64,000 nucleotides of DNA from DASVRA01 sp036388855 (GCA_036388855.1 DASVRA010000031.1:1-64000), one strand, 5' to 3'; shown: positions 26,842 through 35,817, counted from the first letter of the stretch. Notes: generated from the sequence alone by a model not told the origin. Numbers and translations: made by a program.

Positions 26842-27456
26842 TCAGCTGTGGGCGAAGATGTCAACGTCCTCCCAGCCGGCGAGGTCGAGCCGGGCGCGCC
26901 AGGGGAGGAAGTCAAAGCAGGCCTGGGCCAGTTCGCGCCGGCCCTCGCGGACGAGCATCTCGTTAAGGCGAGCCTTGAGCGCGTGCAGGTGCAGGACGTC
27001 GGAGGCAGCGTAGGCGACCTGCTCGGGCGACAGGCTGGTGGCGCCCCAGTCGGAGGACTGCTGCGCCTTGGACATCTCGATGCCGCCGAGTTCGCGGGCC
27101 AGGTCTTTCAGCCCATGGCGGTCGGTGTAGGTGCGGGCTAGCTTCGAGGCGATCTTGGTGCAGTAGACCGGCGCGGCCGTCACCCCGAGGTAGTGGGCGA
27201 ACATGGCTATGTCGAAGCGGCCGAAGTGGAAGATCTTGAGCACGCCCTGATCGGCGAGCAGCCGCTTGAGGTTGGGGCAGTCGTAGGCGGGGCGGTTCAG
27301 CCGCACCACATGGGCGTCGCCGTCGCCGGCGGAGAGCTGCACCACGCACAGCGGATCGCGGCCGATGCGCAGGCCCATGGCCTCGGAGTCGACCGCCACC
27401 TCGCGCCCGAGGTCGAGGCCGTCGGGGAGGTCGCCATCATGGAGGTGGTTGGCCAA
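26842..27456 (-). CDS. Ribonuclease D-like 3'-5' exonuclease (short form)
   Basis: A 204-residue DEDDy exonuclease lacking the HRDC domains of E. coli RNase D, as is usual beside alphaproteobacterial lptC. Exo I is VAVDSEAMGL (DxE), Exo II FHFGRFDIAMF, and Exo III YAASDVLHLHAL (YxxxD). HGLKDLARELGG and WGATSLSPEQ are typical of the family. It begins with TTG (27456), giving MANHLHDGDLPDG, preceded by GAGAAG. It probably trims tRNA or other structured RNA 3' ends. Confidence 0.9.
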   Translation of the reverse strand: MANHLHDGDLPDGLDLGREVAVDSEAMGLRIGRDPLCVVQLSAGDGDAHVVRLNRPAYDCPNLKRLLADQGVLKIFHFGRFDIAMFAHYLGVTAAPVYCTKIASKLARTYTDRHGLKDLARELGGIEMSKAQQSSDWGATSLSPEQVAYAASDVLHLHALKARLNEMLVREGRRELAQACFDFLPWRARLDLAGWEDVDIFAHS

Positions 27457-27506
27457 GCCGGTCGCTTCTCAACAGTCGCGGAGCCGAGTCAGCGCGCTCC
27501 GGAAGA

Positions 27507-27593
27507 TGGTGCCCAAGAGAGGACTCGAACCTCCACGGCCGTTAAGCCACTGGTACCTGAAACCAGCGCGTCTACCAATTCCGCCACCTGGGC
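27507..27593 (-). tRNA. tRNA-Leu(CAG)
   Basis: An 87-nt class II tRNA on the minus strand. The acceptor arm GCCCAGG pairs with CTTGGGC, the discriminator is A, and CCA is encoded. The D arm is GGCGGAATTGGTAGACGC. The anticodon arm is CTGGT-TTCAGGT-ACCAG with anticodon CAG (reads CUG). A long variable arm follows, then a T arm with loop TTCGAGT. The long variable arm and the A discriminator fit leucine. Confidence 0.97.
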
Positions 27594-27711
27594 CCGACCC
27601 TAAGACCGGAAGCGCGGAGAGATAGAGGCGGCCCTTGCGAGGGTCAATGGCGGCGATTGCGCGGGCTGCGGAGCGGGGCTAAGCGCTGCCCAGCACAACA
27701 GCGGATGCGAT

Positions 27712-28695
27712 ATGCAGGGACTGGTCACCGTTTTCGGCGGCTCTGGGTTCATCGGCAGGGTGCTGGTGCGCGCGCTAGCCAAGCGTGGCTTGCGGGTGCG
27801 CGTGACGGCGCGGCGGGTGAACGTCGCCGACCAGATGCGGCTCTACGGCGACGTCGGGCAAATCCAGGTGCAGCAGGCCAACCTGCGCATGCCGGACTCG
27901 GTGGAGCGGGCGCTCGAGGGCGCCGAGGCCTGCGTCAACCTGGTGGGCCTCTTGTTTGAGCGCGGACGGCAGCGGTTCGAGGCGGTGCACGCGGGCGGGG
28001 CCGAGACGGTGGCTCGGGCGTGCGCGGCCCGTGGTGTGCGCACCCTGGTGCAGATGTCGGCGCTGGGGGCTGGTGCCGGCTCGTCCGCCGCCTACGCCCG
28101 CACCAAAGCCGAGGGCGAGGCGGCGGCGAGGCGGCACATGCCGGACGCGATCGTGGTGCGGCCCTCGATCGTGTTCGGCCAGGGCGACGGCTTTTTCAAC
28201 AAGTTCGCCGCGATGGCGACGGTGTCGCCCGTGCTGCCGTTGGTCGGCGGCGGCAAGACGCGGTTCCAGCCGGTCTATGTCGGCGACGTGGCCTCGGCGA
28301 TCGGCAATGCGCTGATCGACCCGGCCGCTCTGGGCCGCACCTTCGAGCTGGGCGGCCCCCACGCCTACAGCTTCCGCGAACTTCTGGAGCTGACGCTGCG
28401 CGAAGTCCGCCGCAGCCGCCTGCTCGTCCCGGTTCCCTTCCCGCTCGCCAAGGCCATCGGCTTTGCCGGGGAGGTCCAGAGCGCCGTGCTGCCGTTCTTC
28501 CCGCCGGTGCTGACGCGCGACCAGGTGGAGCTGCTCAGGGCCGACAACGTGCCCTCGGGCGAGCACCCGGGGCTGGCGGAGCTCGGCGTGCAGCCGACGG
28601 CGGTGGAGGCGATCGTGCCGACCTACCTCTACCGCTATCGCACTGGGGGCCAATTCTCCGAGCCGACCGCCATGGTGGAGGGCTCGCGGCTCTGA
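27712..28695 (+). CDS. Complex I NDUFA9-like NAD(P)-binding epimerase-fold protein
   Basis: A 327-residue atypical SDR. It has VTVFGGSGFIGRVLVRALAKRG (GxxGxxG), a sequence after the fold that lacks the YxxxK pair in its usual form (AYARTKAEGEAA), and VVRPSIVFGQGDGFFNKFA. A C-terminal region with FFPPVLTRDQVELLRADNV is typical of NDUFA9-like proteins in alphaproteobacteria. Relatives bind NADPH and are linked with respiratory complex I or ubiquinone pathways. No nuo genes are in the window. Confidence 0.88.
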   Translation: MQGLVTVFGGSGFIGRVLVRALAKRGLRVRVTARRVNVADQMRLYGDVGQIQVQQANLRMPDSVERALEGAEACVNLVGLLFERGRQRFEAVHAGGAETVARACAARGVRTLVQMSALGAGAGSSAAYARTKAEGEAAARRHMPDAIVVRPSIVFGQGDGFFNKFAAMATVSPVLPLVGGGKTRFQPVYVGDVASAIGNALIDPAALGRTFELGGPHAYSFRELLELTLREVRRSRLLVPVPFPLAKAIGFAGEVQSAVLPFFPPVLTRDQVELLRADNVPSGEHPGLAELGVQPTAVEAIVPTYLYRYRTGGQFSEPTAMVEGSRL

Positions 28696-28781
28696 GCGTT
28701 CGCCGCATTTTTTCCACAAGGCGGTTGCGAAGCCGGCTCCATGTGGAGATAGCATCGCGGCAAGACTTCTGGGAGACCTCC

Positions 28782-29540
28782 ATGACCCGCACGGCCACCT
28801 TCGCGCTCGCCGGCGCCGTTCTCCTCGCCGCTCCGGTTGCGCTGGCCCAGACGCCGGCCGCGCCCGTGACCGGCGCCCCTTCGGCCCAGCCGACCACCAC
28901 ACCCGGCGCCACCGTCCCCGACGCCTCGCCGTCGGCCGCGGCCCAGCCGCCGGCGCAGCCCGCGGCGGGCACGCCCGTGCCAGGCGGCCCCGAGACCACG
29001 GTCGATCCGGCGGCTCCGGCGACGGCTGCGCCCGGCTCCGCGGCCCAACCGCCGGCCGAGCCAGAAGCGCCGCCTCCGGCGCCGCCGACAGAGGAGTCGC
29101 GCTATCTGGTGCAGGCGCTCGAAACCGTCTGCGGGCCGCTGCTGCAGGGCCAGCAGGCCAAGGCGGTGGCCAAGGCGGCGGGCTACCGCGTCACCCGTGA
29201 CGGCATCCAGCTGAAGCTGTCTGGGGGACGGAGCATCACCGTTATCCCGCCCACTCAATCGAACCCGACCATCTGCCGCGCCAATATCGCCTTCGCGGTC
29301 GACCAGTGGCGCCCGATCGTCGAAGGCCTGAACGCCTGGGCCTATGCGCACCAGCCGCCGCTGACCCTGCTCTACCAGGGCTACCGGCCGATGACCGGGA
29401 CCACCACCACCTGGTCGTGGGAAGCGGCCGGTCCGCCGAAGCTCGGCCTCGGCTTCACCGCCACCAAAAAGGCGAACGGATCGCCTTCCGGAAAGGGCGT
29501 GGACCTGGGCACTCTGGTCTACGACGTGCGTCAGCAGTAG
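28782..29540 (+). CDS. Secreted Pro/Ala-rich protein with conserved C-terminal domain, unknown function
   Basis: A 252-residue protein: signal peptide (1-22, ending PVALA), about 80 residues of Ala/Pro/Thr-rich linker, then a domain of about 150 residues (SRYLVQALETVCGPLL, TICRANIAFAVDQWRPIVEGLNAWAYAHQPPLTLLYQGYR) with two Cys. The domain seems well ordered, but I do not recognise a family. GGGAG precedes ATG 28782. It is followed after 15 bases by the SMR gene. Confidence 0.75.
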   Translation: MTRTATFALAGAVLLAAPVALAQTPAAPVTGAPSAQPTTTPGATVPDASPSAAAQPPAQPAAGTPVPGGPETTVDPAAPATAAPGSAAQPPAEPEAPPPAPPTEESRYLVQALETVCGPLLQGQQAKAVAKAAGYRVTRDGIQLKLSGGRSITVIPPTQSNPTICRANIAFAVDQWRPIVEGLNAWAYAHQPPLTLLYQGYRPMTGTTTTWSWEAAGPPKLGLGFTATKKANGSPSGKGVDLGTLVYDVRQQ

Positions 29541-29555
29541 CCGCGGGCAGCCGCG

Positions 29556-29873
29556 ATGGCCTGGGCGATCCTGTTCGTCGCTGGCCTATTTGAGATCGGC
29601 TGGGCGATCGGGCTGAAATACACGGAAGGCTTCACACGGCCGCTGCCGACCGTGCTGACGGCGGTCAGCCTCGTTGCTTCGATGGGCCTGCTGGGCTGGG
29701 CGGTGAAAACCCTGCCGATCGGCACGGCCTACGCGGTGTGGACGGGTGTCGGCGCGGTGGGTACGGCGATCCTGGGGCTCGTGCTGTTCAACGAGCCGGC
29801 CACGACGGCGCGGCTGGTTTGCATCGGCCTCATCGTCGCGGGCATTTTAGGCCTGAAGCTGTTCTCCGCCTGA
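29556..29873 (+). CDS. sugE: SMR-family transporter (SugE/Gdx-like)
   Basis: A 105-residue protein with four membrane helices and the essential Glu in helix 1 (VAGLFEIGWAIGLKYTEGF, E13). GLGWA/W features and KTLPIGTAYAVWTGVGAVGTAILGLVLFNEP are typical of the family. The spacing and residues around W and K favour the guanidinium exporter (Gdx/SugE) subgroup over EmrE drug pumps. It functions as a dual-topology dimer in the inner membrane. No guanidine riboswitch is visible, since only 15 bases separate it from the preceding gene. Confidence 0.9.
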   Translation: MAWAILFVAGLFEIGWAIGLKYTEGFTRPLPTVLTAVSLVASMGLLGWAVKTLPIGTAYAVWTGVGAVGTAILGLVLFNEPATTARLVCIGLIVAGILGLKLFSA

Positions 29874-29883
29874 CGAGCGCGCC

Positions 29884-30555
29884 ATGTTCCTGGAAATCCC
29901 CGACATCCTCACCCCTCCGGAAATCGAGCGGCTGCGCCAGGCGGCGAAAGTCGCGCGGTTCGTGGACGGGCGGACTACCAACGCCCACTCGCCGGTGAAG
30001 AACAACACCCAGCTGGACTACAACGACCCCAACTACCGCCCCACCGCCCAGCTGCTGCACGCGGCGCTGACGCGTTCGGAGGAGCTGCGCAACTTCGCCT
30101 TTCCGAAGGTGATCGCCCCCCCGCTGCTGACCCGCACCGGCGTCGGCATGAACTACGGCGCCCATTCGGACGCGCCGTTCATGAACATCGGCCAGCCGCG
30201 GATGCTGCGCTCGGACCTGTCGTGCACGATCTTCCTGGGCGATCCGACGACCTATGAGGGCGGCGAGTTGTCGATCCAGCTCGGCGCGCGCGGCATCGAC
30301 ATCAAGCTGCCGCCCGGAGGGGCGGTGGTTTACCCCTCGACCACTCTGCACCAGGTCAAGCCGGTGACCTCGGGCGAGCGGCTGGTGGCGATCACCTTTA
30401 TCGAGAGCCAGATCGTCGACCAGAACCATCGTGAACTGCTCTACGAGCTGAACGAGGTGCTGGCGCTGGAGGGCTTCAACGTCAGCTGGGAGAACCGCAC
30501 GCGGCTGTCGCACGTCTCCTCCGCGCTGCACCGGATGTGGGGGACGTCCGGCTAA
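29884..30555 (+). CDS. PKHD-type Fe(II)/2-oxoglutarate hydroxylase (PiuC/YbiX family)
   Basis: A 223-residue prolyl-4-hydroxylase-like dioxygenase. The iron ligands are H-x-D in YGAHSDAPFM and the distal His in STTLHQVKPVTSGERLVAI, with the Arg for 2-oxoglutarate. The N-terminus MFLEIPDILTPPEIERLR and the segment NNTQLDY are typical of the PiuC/YbiX family. Relatives sit beside TonB iron-siderophore receptors; here none is adjacent. The stop overlaps the rppH stop by four bases on the opposite strand. Confidence 0.92.
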   Translation: MFLEIPDILTPPEIERLRQAAKVARFVDGRTTNAHSPVKNNTQLDYNDPNYRPTAQLLHAALTRSEELRNFAFPKVIAPPLLTRTGVGMNYGAHSDAPFMNIGQPRMLRSDLSCTIFLGDPTTYEGGELSIQLGARGIDIKLPPGGAVVYPSTTLHQVKPVTSGERLVAITFIESQIVDQNHRELLYELNEVLALEGFNVSWENRTRLSHVSSALHRMWGTSG

Positions 30556-31040
30556 CCGCCCAGCGCGCGGGCGTAGGGGCGGAAGGCGGCGATCACCTGA
30601 GCGTAGGCTTCGCGCTTGAACGGCACGACAAGGCCCATTGCCTCGTCGATGTCGGCCCAACGCCAGGCGTCGAACTCGACCTCCTCGTGATGTTCCAGAT
30701 CGACTTCCGAGTCCTCCCCGGTGAAGCGCATCGCGAACCAGATCTGCCGCTGGCCCTTCCAGCCGCGCGCAGCCTTGGAGCCGGCGTAACCACGCGGAAA
30801 GTCGTAGGCGATCCACTCCTCGGTGCGGCCGAGCGTTTCCACCGAGGTGATGCCGGTTTCCTCGTGCAGCTCGCGCTGGGCGGCAGGCTCCAGCTCCTCG
30901 CCCGGATCGACGCCGCCCTGGGGGAACTGCCAGACGTGCGCGCCTTTGGCGCCGACGCGGCGGCCGAGCCAGACGTGACCATCGCGGTTGAACACTACGA
31001 TCCCGACGTTCGGGCGATAGAGGGACAGGTCGCGGTCCAT
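30552..31040 (-). CDS. rppH: RNA pyrophosphohydrolase
   Basis: It removes pyrophosphate from 5'-triphosphate RNA to start decay. The 162-residue Nudix protein has YRPNVGIVVFNRDGHVWLGRR, the Nudix box GGVDPGEELEPAAQRELHEETGI, and VVPFKREAYAQVI. It is the last gene of the minus-strand cluster nadD-rsfS-rlmH-envC-ctpA-deacetylase-rppH, an order shared by many alphaproteobacteria. Confidence 0.95.
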   Translation of the reverse strand: MDRDLSLYRPNVGIVVFNRDGHVWLGRRVGAKGAHVWQFPQGGVDPGEELEPAAQRELHEETGITSVETLGRTEEWIAYDFPRGYAGSKAARGWKGQRQIWFAMRFTGEDSEVDLEHHEEVEFDAWRWADIDEAMGLVVPFKREAYAQVIAAFRPYARALGG

Positions 31041-31081
31041 GGCCGCGCCTAATGGCGGATCGGCCCGGCGGCGGAAAGGCC

Positions 31082-32158
31082 TTAGCGCGCGGTCACGGCG
31101 GAGGCGGGGGCGAGCTGCACGCCCTTGGCCGAGAGGCCGCCGGCCCAGGCCTTCACCTGCTCCAGCGTCACGGGATAGGCGAAGCCGGAGCCCAGCGCGG
31201 TCCCTTTGGCGCGAGCGGCGTCCTCAAGCGCCTGGAGTTGGCCACCGATCGCCGGGCCCTCAAGCTCGGAATCGATGATCTTCAGCGCCGAAGCGCGCGG
31301 CACGCCCGAGCCGCGGCCGGAGGCGGAGCCGTCGTCGATGAAGGCCAAGCCTCGTTGGCTGAGCGCGGCGACGAAGCCGGTGACGGCCGCATCGGACTGG
31401 AGGAAGCGACCGCCGAGGTAGTTGGTGACGCCGAAATACCCAGTGGCGCGGCTGAGCAGCCATTCCAGGCGCTTGCCGGTGACGGCCGGGGCGTCGGCGG
31501 CCATCAGGGTGTAGGGGCCGGGGTCGTTCTGGGGGTAGTCCACCGGCTCCATCGGCGCCTCGAGCAGCACCTCGTGGCCGTGGGAGCGGGCGAGGTCGAT
31601 CCAGGCCTGCAGGCCTTCGGCGTAGGGCACGAAGGAGAGGGTAACGTCGGCGGGCAGCTCTTCGATCGCCTGGCGGGTGGCCTTGGCGTTCAGGCCGAGG
31701 CCGCCGATTACCAGCGCCACCTTGGGCTTGCCGGAGTCGTTGAACGGGCGGGCGTAGGCCTGCGCCGGCGTGCGGCCGTCCGCCGCGATCACCGGCAAGG
31801 GGCCGCCAGGCGTCGGCTGGAACAGGCCGGCCATGGGCGCGGGCGGCAGGGCGCCGCCGTCGAAGGTGGTGATGACCGCGTCAGGCGTCGCCATGGCGGC
31901 AGGCGCCAAGGCTCCGCCGGGCAGCGCCGCGCGCATGGCGCCGGCGGCCGAGGCTGGGCCGCCGAGCTTCACCCTCACCGTGGGAGCTCCGGCCTGGGGG
32001 TCGCCGGCGACGGCGATCAGGGCGACGGCGGAGAGCAGGAGCAGCACGCCCGCGCCCCCGGCGGTGAGGTAGGGCTTGTCCAGCGGCTGGAAGGCGAATC
32101 CGCCGGCGCCCGCGAGGGCGGGCTCTGGCGAAGGAAACAGCGGTCGTCTGGCGAACAT
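31082..32158 (-). CDS. Divergent polysaccharide deacetylase family protein (DUF610)
   Basis: A 358-residue protein with an N-terminal membrane anchor (LTAGGAGVLLLLSAVALIAVA) and a periplasmic NodB-like barrel: KVALVIGGLGLNAKATRQAIEELPADVTLSFVPYA, HEVLLEAPMEP, TGYFGVTNYLGGRFLQS and GLAFIDDGSASG. It belongs to the divergent deacetylase group found beside envC and ctpA. It probably acts on cell wall or another envelope glycan. The start at ATG 32158 avoids a spurious Arg-rich extension. Confidence 0.88.
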   Translation of the reverse strand: MFARRPLFPSPEPALAGAGGFAFQPLDKPYLTAGGAGVLLLLSAVALIAVAGDPQAGAPTVRVKLGGPASAAGAMRAALPGGALAPAAMATPDAVITTFDGGALPPAPMAGLFQPTPGGPLPVIAADGRTPAQAYARPFNDSGKPKVALVIGGLGLNAKATRQAIEELPADVTLSFVPYAEGLQAWIDLARSHGHEVLLEAPMEPVDYPQNDPGPYTLMAADAPAVTGKRLEWLLSRATGYFGVTNYLGGRFLQSDAAVTGFVAALSQRGLAFIDDGSASGRGSGVPRASALKIIDSELEGPAIGGQLQALEDAARAKGTALGSGFAYPVTLEQVKAWAGGLSAKGVQLAPASAVTAR

Positions 32159-32225
32159 GGCGCGGCCCCAAAGCTGCGCCGACCCTCGCCCGTTATAGTT
32201 AATGAAGGGCTGAGCGCCTGCGCGC

Positions 32226-33644
32226 CTAGCCGCCGGGAGGCTTGGCTTGGGCGACCGTGGGACCCGGCTTCTCCTTCGCCGTGGGCGAGGCCTTCGCGGG
32301 ACCCGCCTGCGCGACTTGGGTGCCGGCGGGGCGGTGTGAGCCAACGAATGCGCGGACCGAGCCGGCTTTTAGCACCTCGATCGCCTTGTCCAGCTGGTAG
32401 TCGGCCTTGGCATCGTAACCTTCGGGCGGAGCGTAGGAGACCTTGTGGGCCTCACGCCGGACCTTGCCTTCGGAGGCGTTCAGCGCGTTGGTGAAGGTGG
32501 CCTCGGAGAACTGGGTGGACTTGTTGGCCACGTAGTCGGCCTCTTCCTTGGTCCTGGCCACCTCCAGGTCCGGGTCGATGCCGGTCTTCTGGATCGAGCG
32601 GCCCGAGGGCGTGTAGTAGCGCCCGGTGGTCAGCTTCAGGGCGCCGTCCTGGCCGCCGCGCAGCGCGATCACCGACTGCACCGAGCCCTTGCCGAAGCTG
32701 GTCAGGCCGATCACCTCTGCGCGCTTCCTGTCCTGCAGGGCGCCGGCGATGATCTCGGCGGCCGAGGCCGAGCCGCCGTTGATCAGCACCACCATCGGCA
32801 GGCCGCCCAGCATGTCGCCGCCCTTGGCGTTGAAGCGCTCGATATCCTTGGGATTGCGGCCGCGCTCCGAAACCACCTCGCCGCCGTCGAGGAACACATC
32901 CGAAACCTCGATCGACTGGTCGAGCAGGCCGCCGGGATTGTTTCGCAGGTCAAGCACCACGCCCTTCATCGCCGGCGCGCCCGCCTTCAGCTTGCGCACC
33001 GCCTCGACCGTCTCTCGCCCGGTGTTCTCGTTCACCGCCGAGATGCGGATGTAGCCGTAGTCGCCTTCCATCCGCGACTTCACCGACTTCACCGCGATGA
33101 TCTGGCGCACCAGCTTGACGTCGAAGGGATCCTTCTTGTCGCGCACCAGGGTCAGGGTCACGCCCTGGCCGGACTCGCCCCTCAGCTTCTTGACCACCTC
33201 GTCGAGCTTCTCGCCGACGATGCTGGAGCCGTCGATGGCGGTGATGTAGTCGCCGGCCTTTATCCCGGCTTTGGCGGCGGGGGTGTCGTCCATCGGCGAG
33301 ATCACCTTGGCGACGCCCTCCTCGCTGGTGATCTCGATCCCCAGGCCCGCATATTCGCCCTTGGTCAGCGCGCGCATCTCCTCGAAGTCGTCGGGCGACA
33401 GGTAGGAGGAGTGCGGGTCGAGCGAGGAGACCATGCCGTCGATCGCGGACTCGATCAGCTTCTTGTGCTCGACCGGGGCCACGTAGCTGGCGTCGACGGT
33501 GGCTAGGATGTTCCCGAACAGTTCGAGCATGTGGAAGGTGTCGGCGTTGGGCTGGCCGGCCAGGGCCTTCGCGTTGACCGCCGCCATGCCGCCGGCGCCC
33601 AGCATGAAGCAGCTGGCGCCTACGAGAAAATACTTACGGATCAT
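32226..33644 (-). CDS. ctpA: Carboxyl-terminal processing protease CtpA
   Basis: A 472-residue periplasmic S41 serine protease. An N-terminal signal anchor (MIRKYFLVGASCFMLGAGG) is followed by a PDZ domain (GLGIEITSEEGVAKVISPMDDTPAAKAGIKAGDYITAIDG) and the catalytic domain GVVLDLRNNPGGLL, NGGSASAAEIIAGALQD with the nucleophile Ser, and TSFGKGSVQ with the general-base Lys. The C-terminal 60 residues are Lys/Pro/Ala-rich. In other species CtpA cleaves murein hydrolases or lipoproteins; its position behind envC fits a cell-wall role. Confidence 0.95.
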   Translation of the reverse strand: MIRKYFLVGASCFMLGAGGMAAVNAKALAGQPNADTFHMLELFGNILATVDASYVAPVEHKKLIESAIDGMVSSLDPHSSYLSPDDFEEMRALTKGEYAGLGIEITSEEGVAKVISPMDDTPAAKAGIKAGDYITAIDGSSIVGEKLDEVVKKLRGESGQGVTLTLVRDKKDPFDVKLVRQIIAVKSVKSRMEGDYGYIRISAVNENTGRETVEAVRKLKAGAPAMKGVVLDLRNNPGGLLDQSIEVSDVFLDGGEVVSERGRNPKDIERFNAKGGDMLGGLPMVVLINGGSASAAEIIAGALQDRKRAEVIGLTSFGKGSVQSVIALRGGQDGALKLTTGRYYTPSGRSIQKTGIDPDLEVARTKEEADYVANKSTQFSEATFTNALNASEGKVRREAHKVSYAPPEGYDAKADYQLDKAIEVLKAGSVRAFVGSHRPAGTQVAQAGPAKASPTAKEKPGPTVAQAKPPGG

Positions 33645-33699
33645 GCCGTTCGGCCTCCGACGCGCCGCTGATCGGCGCCAAAACTCGCGCAGCCACTGA

Positions 33700-34815
33700 T
33701 CACCCGGCCGATCCGGACGCCTGCGCCAGCGCCGAGGGCCTTAGCCACCGCGCCGGGTCCACCGGCGCGCCGTCCTTGCGGACTTCCAGATATAGCTCGC
33801 GTCCGCCGGCTTTGCTTGCGGCCATGCGTCCCAGCGCCTGGCCCGCCTTCACCGCGCCGCCCACGGACGGGAAGACGTCTTCGACGCCCGCCAGCACAGC
33901 ATGATACCCGCCGCCCAAACGCAAGATTAAGACTCCGCCCCAGCCCTTCACGTCTCCGGCATACTCCAGCACGCCCGCCGCGGGGGCCCGCACCTGCGCG
34001 CCGGGGGCCGCGCGCCAGGTGAAGCCCTCGCTGCGCTGCCCGCCGGCCGAGCGGCCGCCGTAGCGCCCGGTCAGCTCACCCGAGACTGGCGCCAGCATTA
34101 CGGCGGGACCGCGGTCGCGGCCGGGCGGGGGGTCGAGCGGCGCGCCGGCGGCGGTGAGCCGTCTGGTGAGTTCGCCCGCCTGCCGCTCCGACAGCTGCGC
34201 GCGTGCGTCGAAACGCCGCTCCGCCTGCCCCACCCCGCCGATCAGCTGCTCCAGCTCCGCCTTGCGGTCGGCGATGGCGCTTTCGGAGGTGAACAGGTCC
34301 TCGTTCGCCGCCGCCGCCGCGCGCCGCAGCACCCGGATGCGCTCGGCCCTGAGCGCGGCGGCACGGGCGCGGCGGGTGATCTCCGGCTGCATGGCGCGGA
34401 TCAGGATGGCCGCGCGCACCGCGTCCTTGGCGGATTGGGGTGAGGCCAGCAGGGCGGGGGGCGGCTCGCGCGTGTAGAGTTGCAAGGCGCCCAGCAGCCG
34501 CGCCAGCTCGCCCTGGCTCTTCGCCATCTCCGCGTTCAGCTCCGCCTCGCGCCGGGCCACCGCCTCCAGCCGCGCCTGCCGGACCCCGCCGCCGCGCGGC
34601 GCAACGCTCAACGCCTTCAGCGCCTCCAGCTCTTCGCGCAGCCGGGCGATGTCGCGCCGCGCCGCTTCCGCCTGCGCCCGGTCCGCCTCGCCCTCCTCCC
34701 GCCGCGCCGCCAACTCTCCGCGTAGCTGTAGAGTGGACGGCGCGCGGGCGTCCTGAGCGGCGGCGGTGGCGGCGAGCAGCGTGATGGCGGCGCCGATGGC
34801 GGCACGAGAGAACAT
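33700..34815 (-). CDS. envC: EnvC-like murein hydrolase activator, degenerate LytM
   Basis: A 371-residue exported protein. A signal peptide (1-20) is followed by long coiled coils (about 25-230, rich in Arg, Ala and Glu) and a C-terminal LytM/M23 domain (about 260-365). The domain keeps the fold landmarks GFTWRAAPGAQVRAPAAGVLEYAG and GGGYHAVLAGVEDVFPSVGGAVKAGQALG, but the HxxxD and HxH zinc ligands are missing. It is thus expected to activate amidases at the septum, as EnvC does, rather than cut murein itself. Confidence 0.9.
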   Translation of the reverse strand: MFSRAAIGAAITLLAATAAAQDARAPSTLQLRGELAARREEGEADRAQAEAARRDIARLREELEALKALSVAPRGGGVRQARLEAVARREAELNAEMAKSQGELARLLGALQLYTREPPPALLASPQSAKDAVRAAILIRAMQPEITRRARAAALRAERIRVLRRAAAAANEDLFTSESAIADRKAELEQLIGGVGQAERRFDARAQLSERQAGELTRRLTAAGAPLDPPPGRDRGPAVMLAPVSGELTGRYGGRSAGGQRSEGFTWRAAPGAQVRAPAAGVLEYAGDVKGWGGVLILRLGGGYHAVLAGVEDVFPSVGGAVKAGQALGRMAASKAGGRELYLEVRKDGAPVDPARWLRPSALAQASGSAG

Positions 34816-34847
34816 GCGGGTCAGGCTGCCTTAGATCGGCGGTCCGC

Positions 34848-35315
34848 TCAATCGCGGTGGTAGGGCGAGCCCGCCAGGATGGTGACGGCGCGGTAGACCT
34901 GCTCTGCCAGCATGGCGCGCGCCAGCGCGTGCGGCCACGTCTGCGGCCCGAAGGCCAGCGTCTCGCGCGCGGCATTCAACATTTCCGGAGCGAGTCCGTC
35001 CGCGCCACCGATTGCGAACACCAGCCGGCGTGCGCCATCGTCGCGCAGCGTTCCAACGCGCTCGGCCAGAGCGCGGGAGGCAAGCGCCTTCCCCCGCTCG
35101 TCACAGGCGATCAGGTGATCGGCGGGTGCGATCTGCGCCAGCAGCGCCTCGGCTTCGGCGGCCTTGCCGGGCTTGCGAGCCTCGACTTCCAACACCTCGA
35201 CGGGCCCTAACCCCAGCGCCCGCCCCGCCGCCGTCGCGCGCTCAGCGTAGTCTCGGGCCAGCAGGGCCTCAGGCGCGCGGCCGAGGCGGCCGACGCAGAG
35301 CAGCGCGATCTTCAA
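34848..35315 (-). CDS. rlmH: 23S rRNA (pseudouridine1915-N3)-methyltransferase RlmH
   Basis: A 155-residue SPOUT methyltransferase acting on assembled 70S ribosomes. It starts MKIALLCVGRLGRAPEALLARDYAERA and ends with the knot FAIGGADGLAPEMLNAA and LARAMLAEQVYRAVTILAGSPYHRD, which is diagnostic. Its ATG directly follows the rsfS stop with no gap. Confidence 0.96.
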   Translation of the reverse strand: MKIALLCVGRLGRAPEALLARDYAERATAAGRALGLGPVEVLEVEARKPGKAAEAEALLAQIAPADHLIACDERGKALASRALAERVGTLRDDGARRLVFAIGGADGLAPEMLNAARETLAFGPQTWPHALARAMLAEQVYRAVTILAGSPYHRD

Positions 35316-35741
35316 TCAGTGCGCCACGGCGCGCGCCGGCGGCTCCACCGACCAGATCTTCTCGATGTTGTAGAAGGCGCGGACCTCGGGGCGGAACAGG
35401 TGGACGATCACGTCGCCGGCGTCGATCAGCACCCAGTCGCAGTGCGGCAGGCCCTCGACCCGGCAGCGGCCGTAGCCGGCGTCCTTCAGCGCGCGCAGCA
35501 CATGGTCGGCCAGCGCCCCCACGTGGCGGTGGGAGCGGCCCGACGCCACGATCAGGCTGTCGGCGACGGAGGATTTGTCCTTGAGGTCGATGACCACGAT
35601 GTCCTGGGCCTTGTCGTCGTCCAGGCGGGTGGTGATCAGGGTCTCCAGCCCGGCGCTCGGCCGGCTGGGGTCTTCGGCGGCGGGCTCGGCCGAGGTGGCC
35701 AGGACCGGCTGCGGCGCGCTCGGCGCGTCTTGGGGGTTCAG
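35316..35741 (-). CDS. rsfS: Ribosome silencing factor RsfS, possible CTG start
   Basis: RsfS binds L14 and blocks subunit joining when nutrients run out. The core LITTRLDDDKAQDIVVIDLKDKSSVADSLIVASGRSHRHVGALADHVL, then GLPHCDWVLIDAGDVIVHLFRPEVRAFYNIEKIW is unmistakable. The start is odd. AAGGAG stands eight bases before a CTG at 35741, which also overlaps the stop of a 13-codon frame (35779-35738). The only conventional upstream start is TTG 35795, with no SD and an unusual Cys/Arg-rich N-terminus. I favour CTG; the longer form cannot be excluded. Confidence 0.9.
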   Translation of the reverse strand: MNPQDAPSAPQPVLATSAEPAAEDPSRPSAGLETLITTRLDDDKAQDIVVIDLKDKSSVADSLIVASGRSHRHVGALADHVLRALKDAGYGRCRVEGLPHCDWVLIDAGDVIVHLFRPEVRAFYNIEKIWSVEPPARAVAH

Positions 35742-35817
35742 TTTCGCACTCCTTCGTCGCCCAAAGATGCAACGACCATAACACGTTGTGGCCAATCGGC
35801 CAGAGGCGGGGCCGCCG

